From Meishania litoralis (lineage in GTDB: Bacteria; Bacteroidota; Bacteroidia; Flavobacteriales; Flavobacteriaceae): DNA of 64,000 nt. Shown here in pieces: positions 34,818-43,888 of the stretch. The notes under the pieces were generated by a model, which worked only from the letters and a program-made list of their open reading frames with translations, did no database searches and was not told the origin of the DNA. Every line of letters begins with the position of its first letter. The stretch's first letter is position 1. The position numbers and the translations under genes are program-made. The stretch lies in the NCBI RefSeq assembly GCF_042611095.1, contig NZ_JBHFPV010000002.1:310001-374000 (forward strand), read 5' to 3'.

Positions 34818-35126
34818 AATTATTTGGTTTTAAGAGATTCAACACCCCAAACCTAGCATAGAAAACAGGCCTACCCTAATTTTTGACATGGACAAAGTAT
34901 GGACAGCAAGCATGGATTTTGCCAAAAAAGGGCATGGACATTCCAAATTTAACCGTTGGAGAAAAACATCAGAAATCCCAATAAATACAACGCCTAACAC
35001 AACATGATTCAATATAGATCTATTTTATTTTTATGGACTTTCTATGGACAACAAGAAAATGAATGCTTGCTTGTAGTCATAATCGCTTGTAATATTTGTT
35101 TACCTTGGCAATAAATCCATTCAAGT
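34818..35126. promoter_or_regulatory. Divergent intergenic region with paired ATGGAC direct repeats
   Basis: This 309-bp region separates the cytolysin-like gene from the TPR regulator gene. ATGGAC-N5-ATGGAC occurs at 34888-34904 and 35033-35049. An additional ATGGAC lies at 34934 and an ATGGA at 34912. Most of the spacings are 11 bp or multiples of it (11, 13, 22, 99, 11), so the sites face the same side of the helix. They lie 70 and 77 bp from the two start codons and are likely operator sites for a shared regulator, perhaps the adjacent one. Confidence 0.55.
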
Positions 35127-37016
35127 ATGAAAACATCGATTTTTACCAGTTTAATCATTTTCTTTTGCCTTCAGATTACAATCGCTCAAGACAGGGTTGT
35201 AGTTGACAGTTTGCATCAAGTCTTGTCGAACCACCCGAACAGAGATTCAATTCGAGTCGATATACTTACCGAATTGCATGAAGAATTAATGTTTTCTCAG
35301 CCGCTATTAGCGAAAAAATATGCTCAGGAAGAGCTAAGTATTTCCAAAGAAATTGATTATAAAATGGGGATTGGCAAAGGCTATATGCATTTGGCCGATT
35401 TTTTTGTTAATAGAAACAGTACCGATTCGGCACTCTACTACTATAATAACGCAAAGCAACTTTTTACTTCTATCAATAAGGCCAGAGGTCTAATTTTCGT
35501 AAACTACTCTATTGCCGATATTGAAAGAAGCAATGGAAATTTTGATAAGGCGATCGATATCCTGCAACAAAATTTGGTGCTAATTGCAGAAAATGAAACC
35601 CATCCAGATTTTGTCGCGAAATTGAATGCAGCGCAGCATAATACACTTGCCACTGTATACATGGACAAAGGAGACTATAAAATAGCTGTTATAGAAGCTC
35701 TCAAGGCATTGGATTTATTTACTAGGATAAATAATGAAGTTAGAAAAGCAGATGCACTGAAGTTACTAGGAGATTTGGAATATGCATTAGAGAATTATGA
35801 AAAATCAATAGAATATTTCAAAGAAGCTATTGCAACTTATCAAACTAACAATGATGATTTTTATCTAGCATATGCCAATGGTGCCATTGGTTTGGCATTC
35901 AAAGAACTAGACCAACTACAAGAAGCAAAAAAATACCAATTGGAGGCGATAAAATTAGCAAGAAAGAATGACGCGAATTTGTCTTTGTCAGAATCTCTAA
36001 ACAACTTGGGCGAATTACTGATTCTAGAAGGCAATATTAAAGAAGCTAAAGCCAATTTTATGGAAGCTAGGTCAATTGCTATAAATGAAGATTTAAAGCT
36101 ACCATTGATAGATGCCAACTTAGGTTTGTCTATGGCCACCATAAAAAATCCTGTAGAATCCATTGGGTATGCGACCGCCGGTCTAGAAATGGCCAAAGAT
36201 ATTGGCGCTATGAAAAGTGTACAGCGCGCGTTAAGCATTAGATCAAATATCTATGAGGAATTAGGTCGACTTAATTTGGCTATTAAAGATCAAAAAGGTG
36301 CTCAACATATTAATGATAGCCTTTTTACACTAAAAAAAGCACAACAAATCGAGGAATTAAAAACAATTCATGAAACCGAAAAAAAAGAAGCCGAAATCGC
36401 CCTACAGCAGGAAGAAATCAAAACTTTAAATGAAAAAGCGAAAGTCGACAAGCTCACCAAAGGACTCTATGCCGGGGGTATGGCCTCTGCCTTAGCATTG
36501 TTTGGTCTTTCTGTTTTTGGTTACCGTCAGCGTATCAAAAAGAACCGCATTGCCCGCAAAAAACAGGAAGAAATCTATAAACAGGAAATAGCACATAAAA
36601 AGAAAGAACTGGCCAGCCAGACCCTGCATCTAGTACAGAAAAACACTTTTTTGGAAGAGTTGAAAGAAAATCTAGAAAACCTTAAGAACTCCCCCGATAA
36701 ATTCAAAATGGAGTTTCGGCGCATTGCCATGCTGCTCAAAAAGGAAAAGGCCTCCGATCGTGACTGGGAGACTTTCAAGACCTATTTCTCTGAGGTGCAC
36801 AATGATTTTGACCAAAAACTGAAAACACTTTCCTCCGACATTACTGAAAAAGAGATTCGATTGGCAGCCTTTTTGCGCATGAATTTGACGACCAAGGAAA
36901 TCGCGGCCACAATGAACGTATTGCCAGACAGCATTTTAAAATCGAAGTATCGATTGAAAAAGAAACTGGGACTTGATAAAAATACAGATCTCGTAGAATT
37001 TTTATCTTCAATATAA
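35127..37016 (+). CDS. Membrane TPR regulator with C-terminal LuxR-type helix-turn-helix
   Basis: A 629-residue protein. A signal peptide (about 1-20) leads to a periplasmic array of eight or so TPR repeats (about 35-410; for example 'ALYYYNNAKQLFTSINKARG', 'YEKSIEYFKEAIATYQTNN'). A coiled coil (412-440), one membrane segment (about 448-468, 'GGMASALALFGLSVFGY'), a second coiled coil and a C-terminal LuxR-like helix-turn-helix ('TEKEIRLAAFLRMNLTTKEIAATMNVLPDSI') follow. It would sense a peptide or envelope signal outside and bind DNA inside, without phosphorelay. The TPR part is more AT-rich than the C-terminal part. It is divergent from the cytolysin-like gene. Confidence 0.88.
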   Translation: MKTSIFTSLIIFFCLQITIAQDRVVVDSLHQVLSNHPNRDSIRVDILTELHEELMFSQPLLAKKYAQEELSISKEIDYKMGIGKGYMHLADFFVNRNSTDSALYYYNNAKQLFTSINKARGLIFVNYSIADIERSNGNFDKAIDILQQNLVLIAENETHPDFVAKLNAAQHNTLATVYMDKGDYKIAVIEALKALDLFTRINNEVRKADALKLLGDLEYALENYEKSIEYFKEAIATYQTNNDDFYLAYANGAIGLAFKELDQLQEAKKYQLEAIKLARKNDANLSLSESLNNLGELLILEGNIKEAKANFMEARSIAINEDLKLPLIDANLGLSMATIKNPVESIGYATAGLEMAKDIGAMKSVQRALSIRSNIYEELGRLNLAIKDQKGAQHINDSLFTLKKAQQIEELKTIHETEKKEAEIALQQEEIKTLNEKAKVDKLTKGLYAGGMASALALFGLSVFGYRQRIKKNRIARKKQEEIYKQEIAHKKKELASQTLHLVQKNTFLEELKENLENLKNSPDKFKMEFRRIAMLLKKEKASDRDWETFKTYFSEVHNDFDQKLKTLSSDITEKEIRLAAFLRMNLTTKEIAATMNVLPDSILKSKYRLKKKLGLDKNTDLVEFLSSI

Positions 37017-37180
37017 GTGAGTGCAGTTCGTCGAATTGTTGAAAAATACTACAGAATTCTTTTCTCGTCCCATTTATTCCTTTAACAATTCTTTTATATT
37101 TAACGTTGAATTTTTAACACTATGTTTAACCATTGTGCAGTTCATAACAATTTTTACTGCATAAACAACACTAATCATTT

Positions 37181-38476
37181 ATGATGAAATTAAAGTTCCC
37201 CCTTAGGGTAGGTCTTTTGGCCCTATCAGCAATGGTGCTTTTCTCATGCACCAAAGACGAAATGACCACCGATTCCGAAGTTCTTGAATCCACGGCATTG
37301 AAAGTCGCTTCCCCATCCTCAGATGTCATTCCCAACCAGTACATCGTAATGCTTAAAAAAGATGCTACTGTAGACTTCAATGAAACAAAAATCCGAGGAA
37401 AGGCACTTGGGCTCCTTAGAAAAACAGGTATGGACGCGGAGGTTCGCAACGTTTACAGCCATGTTTTTTCCGGATTTGCCATGAAATTGAACAAAGGACA
37501 ACTCAAAAAATTGGAGGATGACCCAGCCGTACTACGTGTCATGCCCGATGTCAAGGTGAGCCTACCTCCCATTATTGCGGCAAAAAAACCCGATAACCCC
37601 GGCAACGGCGGAGGTGGCGGAGGTACCACGGGCCAGACCACTCCCTGGGGCATTACCCGTGTGGGCGGAGCTGCTGACGGCACTGGTAAAACCGCCTGGA
37701 TCATTGATTCCGGTATCGACTTGGACCACCCAGACCTGAATGGCGATGCGGGTAGAAGTGTTTCCTTTGTAGCGGGCGATGCCTCTCCCGAAGATGCCAA
37801 CGGTCATGGAACGCACGTGGCAGGTACCGTTGCCGCACTTGACAATAACGAAGGTGTTGTGGGTGTTGCCGCCGGTGCCAGCGTAGTTTCCTTACGGGTA
37901 CTGGGGTCTGATGGAACGGGAGATTTCTCTTGGACAATCGATGCTTTGGACCATGTGGTACAAAACGGAAGCAACGGCGATGTGGTGAACATGAGTCTAG
38001 GGCCAAAAACGCCCTATACTGATGCAGCAGTTGTTACCGCCACGCAGGCCGTTGGGCAAGCAGGCATCAAAGTGGCCATTGCCGCCGGTAATTCGTATGA
38101 CGATGCCGCATTGTATTCCCCTGCAAATGCCAATGGCAATAACATATACACCATTTCGGCCATGGCTGAGGGCGATTACTTTGCCTATTTCTCAAACTAC
38201 GGCTCACCAGTTGATTATATCGCCCCTGGATATCAAGTGGAATCTACTTGGTTGAACGGTGGCTACAATACCATCAGCGGAACCTCCATGGCATCGCCGC
38301 ATGCCGCGGGAGTGCTTTTGTTGGGCAATCCTTCTTCTGACGGAACGGCCTCTGACGCTTATTGGGAAGTAAAAGGGCAATCGGCTACCGGCAATTACAG
38401 TGGCACCGATATTTTTAGAAGATCTGCTTTCAGACCTGATCCCGACAATGTAGACGAACCCATCATTGTTCGTTAG
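37181..38476 (+). CDS. Subtilisin-like (S8) peptidase lipoprotein
   Basis: A 431-residue protein with a lipobox (LFSC, Cys23). Residues about 50-130 are the I9-type inhibitory propeptide ('NQYIVMLKKDATVDF', 'YSHVFSGFAMKLNKGQLKKLEDDPAVLRV'), then a glycine-rich linker (138-152). The catalytic domain has Asp176 ('IIDSGID'), His209 ('NGHGTHVAGT'), oxyanion Asn304 ('AAGNS') and Ser369 ('SGTSMASPHAAG'). All are intact, so it should be active and self-processing. It follows the TPR regulator by 164 bp on the same strand and may be co-regulated with the cytolysin-like gene. Confidence 0.94.
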   Translation: MMKLKFPLRVGLLALSAMVLFSCTKDEMTTDSEVLESTALKVASPSSDVIPNQYIVMLKKDATVDFNETKIRGKALGLLRKTGMDAEVRNVYSHVFSGFAMKLNKGQLKKLEDDPAVLRVMPDVKVSLPPIIAAKKPDNPGNGGGGGGTTGQTTPWGITRVGGAADGTGKTAWIIDSGIDLDHPDLNGDAGRSVSFVAGDASPEDANGHGTHVAGTVAALDNNEGVVGVAAGASVVSLRVLGSDGTGDFSWTIDALDHVVQNGSNGDVVNMSLGPKTPYTDAAVVTATQAVGQAGIKVAIAAGNSYDDAALYSPANANGNNIYTISAMAEGDYFAYFSNYGSPVDYIAPGYQVESTWLNGGYNTISGTSMASPHAAGVLLLGNPSSDGTASDAYWEVKGQSATGNYSGTDIFRRSAFRPDPDNVDEPIIVR

Positions 38477-38500
38477 ATACTAAAAATCTTTGTTTGATAA

Positions 38501-38527
38501 AAAGGTCACTTTAAAGTGGCCTTTTTT
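38501..38527 (+). terminator. Rho-independent terminator after the subtilisin-like gene
   Basis: AAAGGTCACTTT pairs with AAAGTGGCCTTT (one G-T pair) and is followed by a run of six T. The T-run touches the TTG (38526-38528) of the next gene's promoter. Confidence 0.85.
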
Positions 38528-38557
38528 GTTTCCCAAAACGAGTAAGGCGTATCTTTG
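38526..38557 (+). promoter_or_regulatory. Promoter of the DCC gene, giving a very short leader
   Basis: TTG (38526-38528), 21 bp, then TATCTTTG (38550-38557), a perfect -7 box. ATG 38562 is only four bases further on, so the transcript should begin at or very close to the start codon. Confidence 0.6.
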
Positions 38558-38561
38558 CACA

Positions 38562-38969
38562 ATGGAAAGTAGCAAAAAAATCATTCTTTTTGACGGAGTC
38601 TGTAACCTTTGTAACCGCTCTGTTCAGTTTGTCATCAAAAGAGACAAAAAGGATGTGTTCCGCTATGCTCCGTTACAGGGAGAGTTTGGCCAAACGTTCA
38701 TTTCGGAACGAAATATCGATACCTCAAAGATTGATTCCATCATTTTGGCGGAACCCGGAAAGGCGTATTACGTAAAATCCACCGCCGCCTTGGAAATCGC
38801 CAAACATTTGGGAGGCGCATGGCCGCTAATTTCAGTATTTACTTGGATTCCCGAAGGAATTAGAAATATCGTATACGATTTTGTTGCCCGAAAACGCTAC
38901 AAATGGTTCGGCAAAAAGGATCAATGTATGGTGCCTACTCCAGCCTTAAAGGCCAAGTTTTTGGATTAA
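38562..38969 (+). CDS. DCC-family thiol-disulfide oxidoreductase-like protein (DUF393)
   Basis: A 135-residue cytosolic protein. 'LFDGVCNLCNRSVQFVIKRDKK' carries the conserved D-G-x-C-x2-C motif of the DUF393/DCC family (thioredoxin-like), and 'YAPLQGE' follows as usual. The longer open frame from 38490 runs back over the promoter and terminator, so ATG 38562 is the start. It may act as a small thiol-disulfide exchange protein; the substrate is unknown. The MscS-like gene follows after 8 bp. Confidence 0.9.
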   Translation: MESSKKIILFDGVCNLCNRSVQFVIKRDKKDVFRYAPLQGEFGQTFISERNIDTSKIDSIILAEPGKAYYVKSTAALEIAKHLGGAWPLISVFTWIPEGIRNIVYDFVARKRYKWFGKKDQCMVPTPALKAKFLD

Positions 38970-38977
38970 TTGTTAGT

Positions 38978-40249
38978 ATGGAACAACTATCACACAAAGT
39001 ATATGATTATCTTGTCGAATCAGGACTATCGGACGAATGGGCCTCATACATCAATCTGGCAATACTTCTTGTCGGGTTGCTCATTGTATTGTTTGCAATC
39101 GATTTTGTATTGCGCAAAGTCTTGATAGGTATCTTTGCTCGTCTATCGGCCAGCTCAAAAACCCATTTTGATGACCTTTTGGTCAAAAACAAGGCGCCGA
39201 GAAACATTGCGCATATTATTCCCCTGATCATACTGTTCAAGGCCGTTCCCATTGTTTTCAGGGATTTTCCCGCAACGGAATCTTTTCTTTTGAAAACTAT
39301 TGAGGTATTTGGCATTTTCCTCTTTTTGTGGATTGTCAAGAGCCTGTTGCACACCATTAGGGATTTTCTCAAAACCTTGTCAAATTTAAAAGACAAGCCA
39401 ATTGACAGCTACATTCAGGTGTTCATGATTTTCGCTTGGGCCGTAGGTATCTTTTTTGCATTTTCAATAATTACAGGGATAGAACTATGGAAGTTTCTGA
39501 CGGCCTTGGGCACGGCTTCGGCGGTTATCATATTGGTTTTCAGGGATACCATTTTAGGGTTTGTTGCCAGTATACAGGTTTCGATCAACGATATGGTGCG
39601 TATCGGCGATTGGATCACCTTTGATAAATATGGCGCCGACGGTGATGTAATCGAAATCAATCTCGCAACGGTAAAAGTCCAGAATTTTGACAAAACCATT
39701 ACGACCATACCGACGTATGCCCTCATTTCAGATTCATTCAAAAATTGGCGCGGTATGGCCAATTCGGATGGGAGACGGATAAAAAGGGCGCTGATCATCA
39801 AACAGGAAAGCATTCGATTTCTTACTGAATCAGATATTGACAAGCTCTCAAAAATAACCTTGATCACCGACTATGTTCAAAAAAAGGATAAGGAGATAAA
39901 GGAATACAATACGAAGAAGAACATAGACAAATCGATATTGATAAATGGTAGAAACTTGACTAATATCGGTGTCTTTCGCAAATATATAGACACATATCTC
40001 AACAATGCTTCAGGAATAAACAAGGATATGATTATCATGGTGCGACAGTTGGAACCAACTTCACAAGGACTGCCCTTAGAAATATATGCCTTTAGTGCGG
40101 ACAAACGCTGGCAAAACTATGAGTACATCATGGCAGATATCTTCGACCACCTTCTGGCGGCGATTTCCTTCTTTGACCTAGAAGGATTTGAACTGCCCAA
40201 TACCTCTGATTTCAAGAATCGGCCCAATTCATTTGAAAAGCTCGTCTAA
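38978..40249 (+). CDS. MscS-family mechanosensitive channel
   Basis: A 423-residue membrane protein with about five helices. The pore helix is 'WKFLTALGTASAVIILVFRDTILGFVASIQVSIND', the glycine/alanine-packed TM3 of MscS, followed by the beta domain 'MVRIGDWITF...GDVIEINLATVKVQNFDKTITTIP'. The C-terminal domain is longer than in E. coli MscS. It opens under membrane tension to release solutes in osmotic downshock. ATG 38978 is chosen over the extended frame because it lies just after the DCC stop. The 3' end overlaps the convergent hydrolase gene by 21 bp. Confidence 0.92.
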   Translation: MEQLSHKVYDYLVESGLSDEWASYINLAILLVGLLIVLFAIDFVLRKVLIGIFARLSASSKTHFDDLLVKNKAPRNIAHIIPLIILFKAVPIVFRDFPATESFLLKTIEVFGIFLFLWIVKSLLHTIRDFLKTLSNLKDKPIDSYIQVFMIFAWAVGIFFAFSIITGIELWKFLTALGTASAVIILVFRDTILGFVASIQVSINDMVRIGDWITFDKYGADGDVIEINLATVKVQNFDKTITTIPTYALISDSFKNWRGMANSDGRRIKRALIIKQESIRFLTESDIDKLSKITLITDYVQKKDKEIKEYNTKKNIDKSILINGRNLTNIGVFRKYIDTYLNNASGINKDMIIMVRQLEPTSQGLPLEIYAFSADKRWQNYEYIMADIFDHLLAAISFFDLEGFELPNTSDFKNRPNSFEKLV

Positions 40250-41032
40250 GGCATTAAAATAGGAGTCTTTGAAGTTATGTAGATCGTTATGGCCTCCGCT
40301 GTCGATAGCGAACAATTTCTTGGTTTGGGCCTGAGAAAGCGTATATAACTGTTGTCCGTGTTCAAATGGAACCAATTGATCATCGGTGCCATGAATAATG
40401 TAGGTCGGCATTTTGATGTCAGTTATATTACCTTCATTTTGAAACTTGAACTTTAACAACTGCTTTGATGGTAAAAACGGATATTCCCTTTTCGCAATGT
40501 TCAATAAACTGGTCGGCGTCGATTCGAGTATCAGCTGTGATGCTTTTGATGCCAAAGCAATGTGTGTTGCGAAAAATCCGCCCAATGACCTTCCGAAAAC
40601 CGTTATTTTATCCTCTGGAAATTGTGACTTACAATAATTATAGAACAAATAACCATCATCGAGCATTAGGTTTTGCCGTCTTTTTCCGGTGCTTTTACCA
40701 TATCCGCGATAATCCCAGATGACGACATCGTAATGGTAGCGTTCCGAAAGTTCTTGTGCCCAAGCACCCCAATCGTCCAATTCACCGGCATTGCCATGGC
40801 AGTATAGTATAACGCCATTCGGGTTCGGTTGCTTGAAATGGAGTCCGTTCAACACGGCTCCATCAGCAGCGGTAAGGAATAGTTCATCGAATTCCGTAGC
40901 GAATTGATAAACATGGTCTTGTGGAATTCGGGTGCTGTGGAAAATCAATTTTTCTTGAAAAAAGTACAACATGGTCAATAATGCGATTAACGAAAATAAG
41001 GCAAGCTTGAAAAAACGTTTAATAATTCTCAT
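40229..41032 (-). CDS. Alpha/beta hydrolase, membrane-anchored (second of a tandem pair)
   Basis: A 267-residue protein with one N-terminal membrane anchor (about 8-25) and an alpha/beta-hydrolase domain: 'ILYCHGNAGELDDW' oxyanion region, nucleophile Ser in 'VFGRSLGG', Asp in 'IIHGTDDQLVP', and His in 'DSGGHNDL'. It resembles the ABHD13/BEM46-type family. It is a paralogue of the next gene upstream, overlapping by four bases (ATGA). It is the last gene of the five-gene ATP-grasp operon. The substrate is unknown, possibly an acyl or peptide ester. Confidence 0.88.
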   Translation of the reverse strand: MRIIKRFFKLALFSLIALLTMLYFFQEKLIFHSTRIPQDHVYQFATEFDELFLTAADGAVLNGLHFKQPNPNGVILYCHGNAGELDDWGAWAQELSERYHYDVVIWDYRGYGKSTGKRRQNLMLDDGYLFYNYCKSQFPEDKITVFGRSLGGFFATHIALASKASQLILESTPTSLLNIAKREYPFLPSKQLLKFKFQNEGNITDIKMPTYIIHGTDDQLVPFEHGQQLYTLSQAQTKKLFAIDSGGHNDLHNFKDSYFNALDELFK

Positions 41033-41889
41033 CTCACGTTTTTTCTTCTAAAATTAAGGCTGCTGGTTTTTGGGTCGATTTCCTTGGGAAGCTTGGCATG
41101 CAAAATCTCTTCCAAAAATCGATGGTATTGCGGAAAGGTGTGCAAATTATTGTGTCCGCCATCGATAACCGGATATAATCGGGTATACTTGGCATTTATC
41201 TTCGATAACTTAATGCTGGTCTTAAAGCGGATCAACTTGTCGTTCGTGCCATGAATTATTTTTATCGGACATTTTACATGCTCGATCCATTTGTATGTCT
41301 TGATAGGAAAGCGAAGCAAAATCGACATGGGCATGATCGGAAGGTATTTCTTGGCAATATGGCCCATACTGTAATACGGTGCATCTAGAATCAACATTCT
41401 GGGATTGTTTCTTGAAGCCAATTTTGTCGCAAATCCCGAACCTAAAGACCTTCCGTAAAGTACAATGTATTTTTCGTCGACCTGTTTTTTGAGTTCGTCA
41501 TAAACATATTGCAGATCTCTTTTGATTCCCGCCTCTGTGCGCATACCCGTGCTTTTTCCAAACCCCCGGTAATCGACCATCAAGACATCAAAACCGTGTC
41601 GTGTGAAATCGATGGCAAACTTTCCCCATCCTTTCAAACTCCTTGAATTTCCTTTAAGGTATAAGACGATTCCTTTCGGTTTCCTGACCTTAAAATGTAC
41701 TCCGTTCAGGTTTACGCCATCGGTAATTTCGATATTGTATTCATCAAAAACCTGGTTCTCGTATTTGAATTCAAAATCCTTCGGAAGTTTTTCAGGCTTG
41801 AAAATAAGGCGTTCCTGTAAAAAATACGCGATAATATTGAGAATCACGAACAGGCCGACAGCAATAGTTATGATGAGGCCCCAATTCAC
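41029..41889 (-). CDS. Alpha/beta hydrolase, membrane-anchored (first of a tandem pair)
   Basis: A 286-residue paralogue of the neighbouring gene: N-terminal membrane segment (about 5-24), 'VLYLKGNSRSLKGW', nucleophile in 'LYGRSLGSGFA', Asp in 'IIHGTNDKLI', His in 'IDGGHNNLH'. The start is GTG 41889, sharing one base with the stop of the DUF1704 gene (TAGTG). The usual HGN before the nucleophile is replaced by KGN. A basic C-terminal tail is present. The pair arose by duplication, though the two are now clearly diverged. Confidence 0.87.
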   Translation of the reverse strand: MNWGLIITIAVGLFVILNIIAYFLQERLIFKPEKLPKDFEFKYENQVFDEYNIEITDGVNLNGVHFKVRKPKGIVLYLKGNSRSLKGWGKFAIDFTRHGFDVLMVDYRGFGKSTGMRTEAGIKRDLQYVYDELKKQVDEKYIVLYGRSLGSGFATKLASRNNPRMLILDAPYYSMGHIAKKYLPIMPMSILLRFPIKTYKWIEHVKCPIKIIHGTNDKLIRFKTSIKLSKINAKYTRLYPVIDGGHNNLHTFPQYHRFLEEILHAKLPKEIDPKTSSLNFRRKNVR

Positions 41890-43052
41890 TATTTGAGGTT
41901 TTTAAGGATGAAATCAAGGGTCTTGTCCCTATTCAAACAACGGTCATAGGCATTGTTTCGATACGTAATCTTACGTGCCAACCCCACATTATAAAGTTCT
42001 TTGATGGCATCTTCATAATCCAATGAAACCTTACCTGTCAAAAGGTTGTCCATAGACACCTCTTTCCTATAACGGTTATAGATCTTTCGAAGCCCGCTCA
42101 GGTAGAGTCTGTCTTTCGTAAACCCACCTCCCCTGTGCGCCCGTAAGGTAATCGAAAAGGCATCGTCACGGTTCAATTTGTATTGATTGTGAATGAGGTC
42201 GAACGTGTCTGAAAAACTATAACCTTTTATTAAACTATCGGAAGCTAAAACCCTGTAAGCCAATTCTTTTAACCTTTTTAAACTTAATGCCCCGCACATG
42301 TATTCGCTGAAAACGGCCAAGCCTTCTTGGGTTTCCACGTTATTCGGCAAACCGTTGGAAAATATTTTCAAGGGTTGCAACAATCCGTTAAAAGTGGTCA
42401 CCAGATGTACCCCGATCTCGTGGTTCGTCAAAGTCAGGATTTGATTCTTGCTGAACTTCGCATTTTTCTTTATCAACAGGCTTTGGGTGGCATTGCTGAC
42501 CATCGCATCTGCCGCAATATGGGTTGAAAACTTAATGTTCAGCGGAAAATCATATTGTCTTGCAAAATCCTCAAAATAGATTTTGGCCTCTTCGGCCCCC
42601 AAGGTTTTTTCCATATCAACAGAGGCCGGTGCATTCTTGAAATGTAAAATGAACTTGGCGTTTTGTACATCTTTTTCCGTAGGCGTACCGTAGACCCGCA
42701 ACGAATTGTAATGGAACTTTCGCTTGTCCCCTATCGATTCGATGCACTGTATCATGTTGGAATAGTAGTAAATGGTGTCTTGATACAATTTTCTTATCCC
42801 ATCGTCTTCGATGCGCTCCAAACGTTGCGAAAAGAACAAACGGTGTAATTTATAGGGGTCGAACCTTAGCTTAGGATAGCGAAATTGTGGCTCCTCGGTA
42901 TATTTTGAGGCAAAAAACCGATGCTTTTCTTTTTCGATATTCTGAGGGTTCACATAGTTGAGAAGCTCAATACGCCTGACCAACCTATCAAGATTGGCAT
43001 CTATTTCAAAAACATCGGCATATTCATGCCTTATTTCAGTCTTACTTATCAT
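41889..43052 (-). CDS. DUF1704 'QEGLA-motif' metallopeptidase-like protein
   Basis: A 387-residue cytosolic protein. It has 'TNHEIGVHLV' (His211, Glu212, His216), an H-E-x3-H zinc site, and 'ETQEGLAVFSEY' (Gln242, Glu243) that gives the family its name. Eukaryotic members of this family are tyrosine carboxypeptidases acting on tubulin tails (MATCAP); bacterial members are uncharacterised. It overlaps the amidohydrolase-like gene by four bases. Together with an ATP-grasp ligase it could remove a residue that the ligase adds. Confidence 0.9.
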   Translation of the reverse strand: MISKTEIRHEYADVFEIDANLDRLVRRIELLNYVNPQNIEKEKHRFFASKYTEEPQFRYPKLRFDPYKLHRLFFSQRLERIEDDGIRKLYQDTIYYYSNMIQCIESIGDKRKFHYNSLRVYGTPTEKDVQNAKFILHFKNAPASVDMEKTLGAEEAKIYFEDFARQYDFPLNIKFSTHIAADAMVSNATQSLLIKKNAKFSKNQILTLTNHEIGVHLVTTFNGLLQPLKIFSNGLPNNVETQEGLAVFSEYMCGALSLKRLKELAYRVLASDSLIKGYSFSDTFDLIHNQYKLNRDDAFSITLRAHRGGGFTKDRLYLSGLRKIYNRYRKEVSMDNLLTGKVSLDYEDAIKELYNVGLARKITYRNNAYDRCLNRDKTLDFILKNLK

Positions 43053-43888
43053 AGCCTTGTTCTTTCAAACGCTGCGACCTGTAAAGGTATGATTTCCTTA
43101 AGTTGTTCCTCGACCGATCGTACCACTTCAGGATAAATTATGCCCGAAAGCTCATCACAATACACTTTTGAAATTTCCGTGGCGAGAACCAAGGTATTTG
43201 CGAAATTCTTGGTGATGTATTTCAAGAAATAACCGTTGCCTTGAAAAGTATCGTTGATTTTTGAGGTAGATTCAATATTATTGGGCAATTGCATTCCGCC
43301 TAATTTTTGGCTCCAAGCCATAGCAAGTTCTCCAAAACGGCCATTGTCGATATTTGCCGTGCCCAAATTCCAAACGGGAACGCTCCTCTCCCATCGTTTC
43401 CAGTTGTAGCTATGCATATCGAAAACGAGTGCCTTACCATATTTGTGCTCGATCTTTCGCAGAAGGGCATGAACTATTTTGTAAAAATTGGCATGTTTTG
43501 AAAGACTCTGTTCCATTTCATTTTTAGATAACGGATTTTTCCAAAGTCGCTTGCCCCATGCATCCTCATAAATAGCGGTTTCGGGCGGCCTGTTCAAATC
43601 GTATTCGAAACGGCTGTCGCACCCTGCGATAACGATAGGGTGCGACCGCACCATTTCTTTTGTGCAAGGGTCTTCTTCATACCATCGTTCATAATCGGTA
43701 TGGGTACAGTTACCCCAAAGTGATTTTCGAAATTGGTGTCCGTCATGTACCGCACCACAGATGTACGGAGCATAGTGCTCGATCTTCAAAGTAAGCGAAT
43801 AATCGTTCGAAACGGCTTCAAACGGAATTTCGTTCTCGATATTCGAGATAATATTTTCTATGGATAGTCTATGCATTTTCGACCTCAT
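43049..43888 (-). CDS. N-formylglutamate amidohydrolase-like protein
   Basis: A 279-residue protein of the N-formylglutamate amidohydrolase family (HutG-type, related to M14-fold hydrolases). Likely metal ligands are in 'AGCDSRFEYDLNR' and 'LVFDMHSYNWKRW'; 'ATEISKVYCDE' resembles the catalytic Glu strand. No histidine-degradation gene is near, so its substrate is probably not formylglutamate. It overlaps the ATP-grasp gene by 20 bp and the DUF1704 gene by 4 bp, which implies tight co-translation. Confidence 0.85.
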   Translation of the reverse strand: MRSKMHRLSIENIISNIENEIPFEAVSNDYSLTLKIEHYAPYICGAVHDGHQFRKSLWGNCTHTDYERWYEEDPCTKEMVRSHPIVIAGCDSRFEYDLNRPPETAIYEDAWGKRLWKNPLSKNEMEQSLSKHANFYKIVHALLRKIEHKYGKALVFDMHSYNWKRWERSVPVWNLGTANIDNGRFGELAMAWSQKLGGMQLPNNIESTSKINDTFQGNGYFLKYITKNFANTLVLATEISKVYCDELSGIIYPEVVRSVEEQLKEIIPLQVAAFERTRL

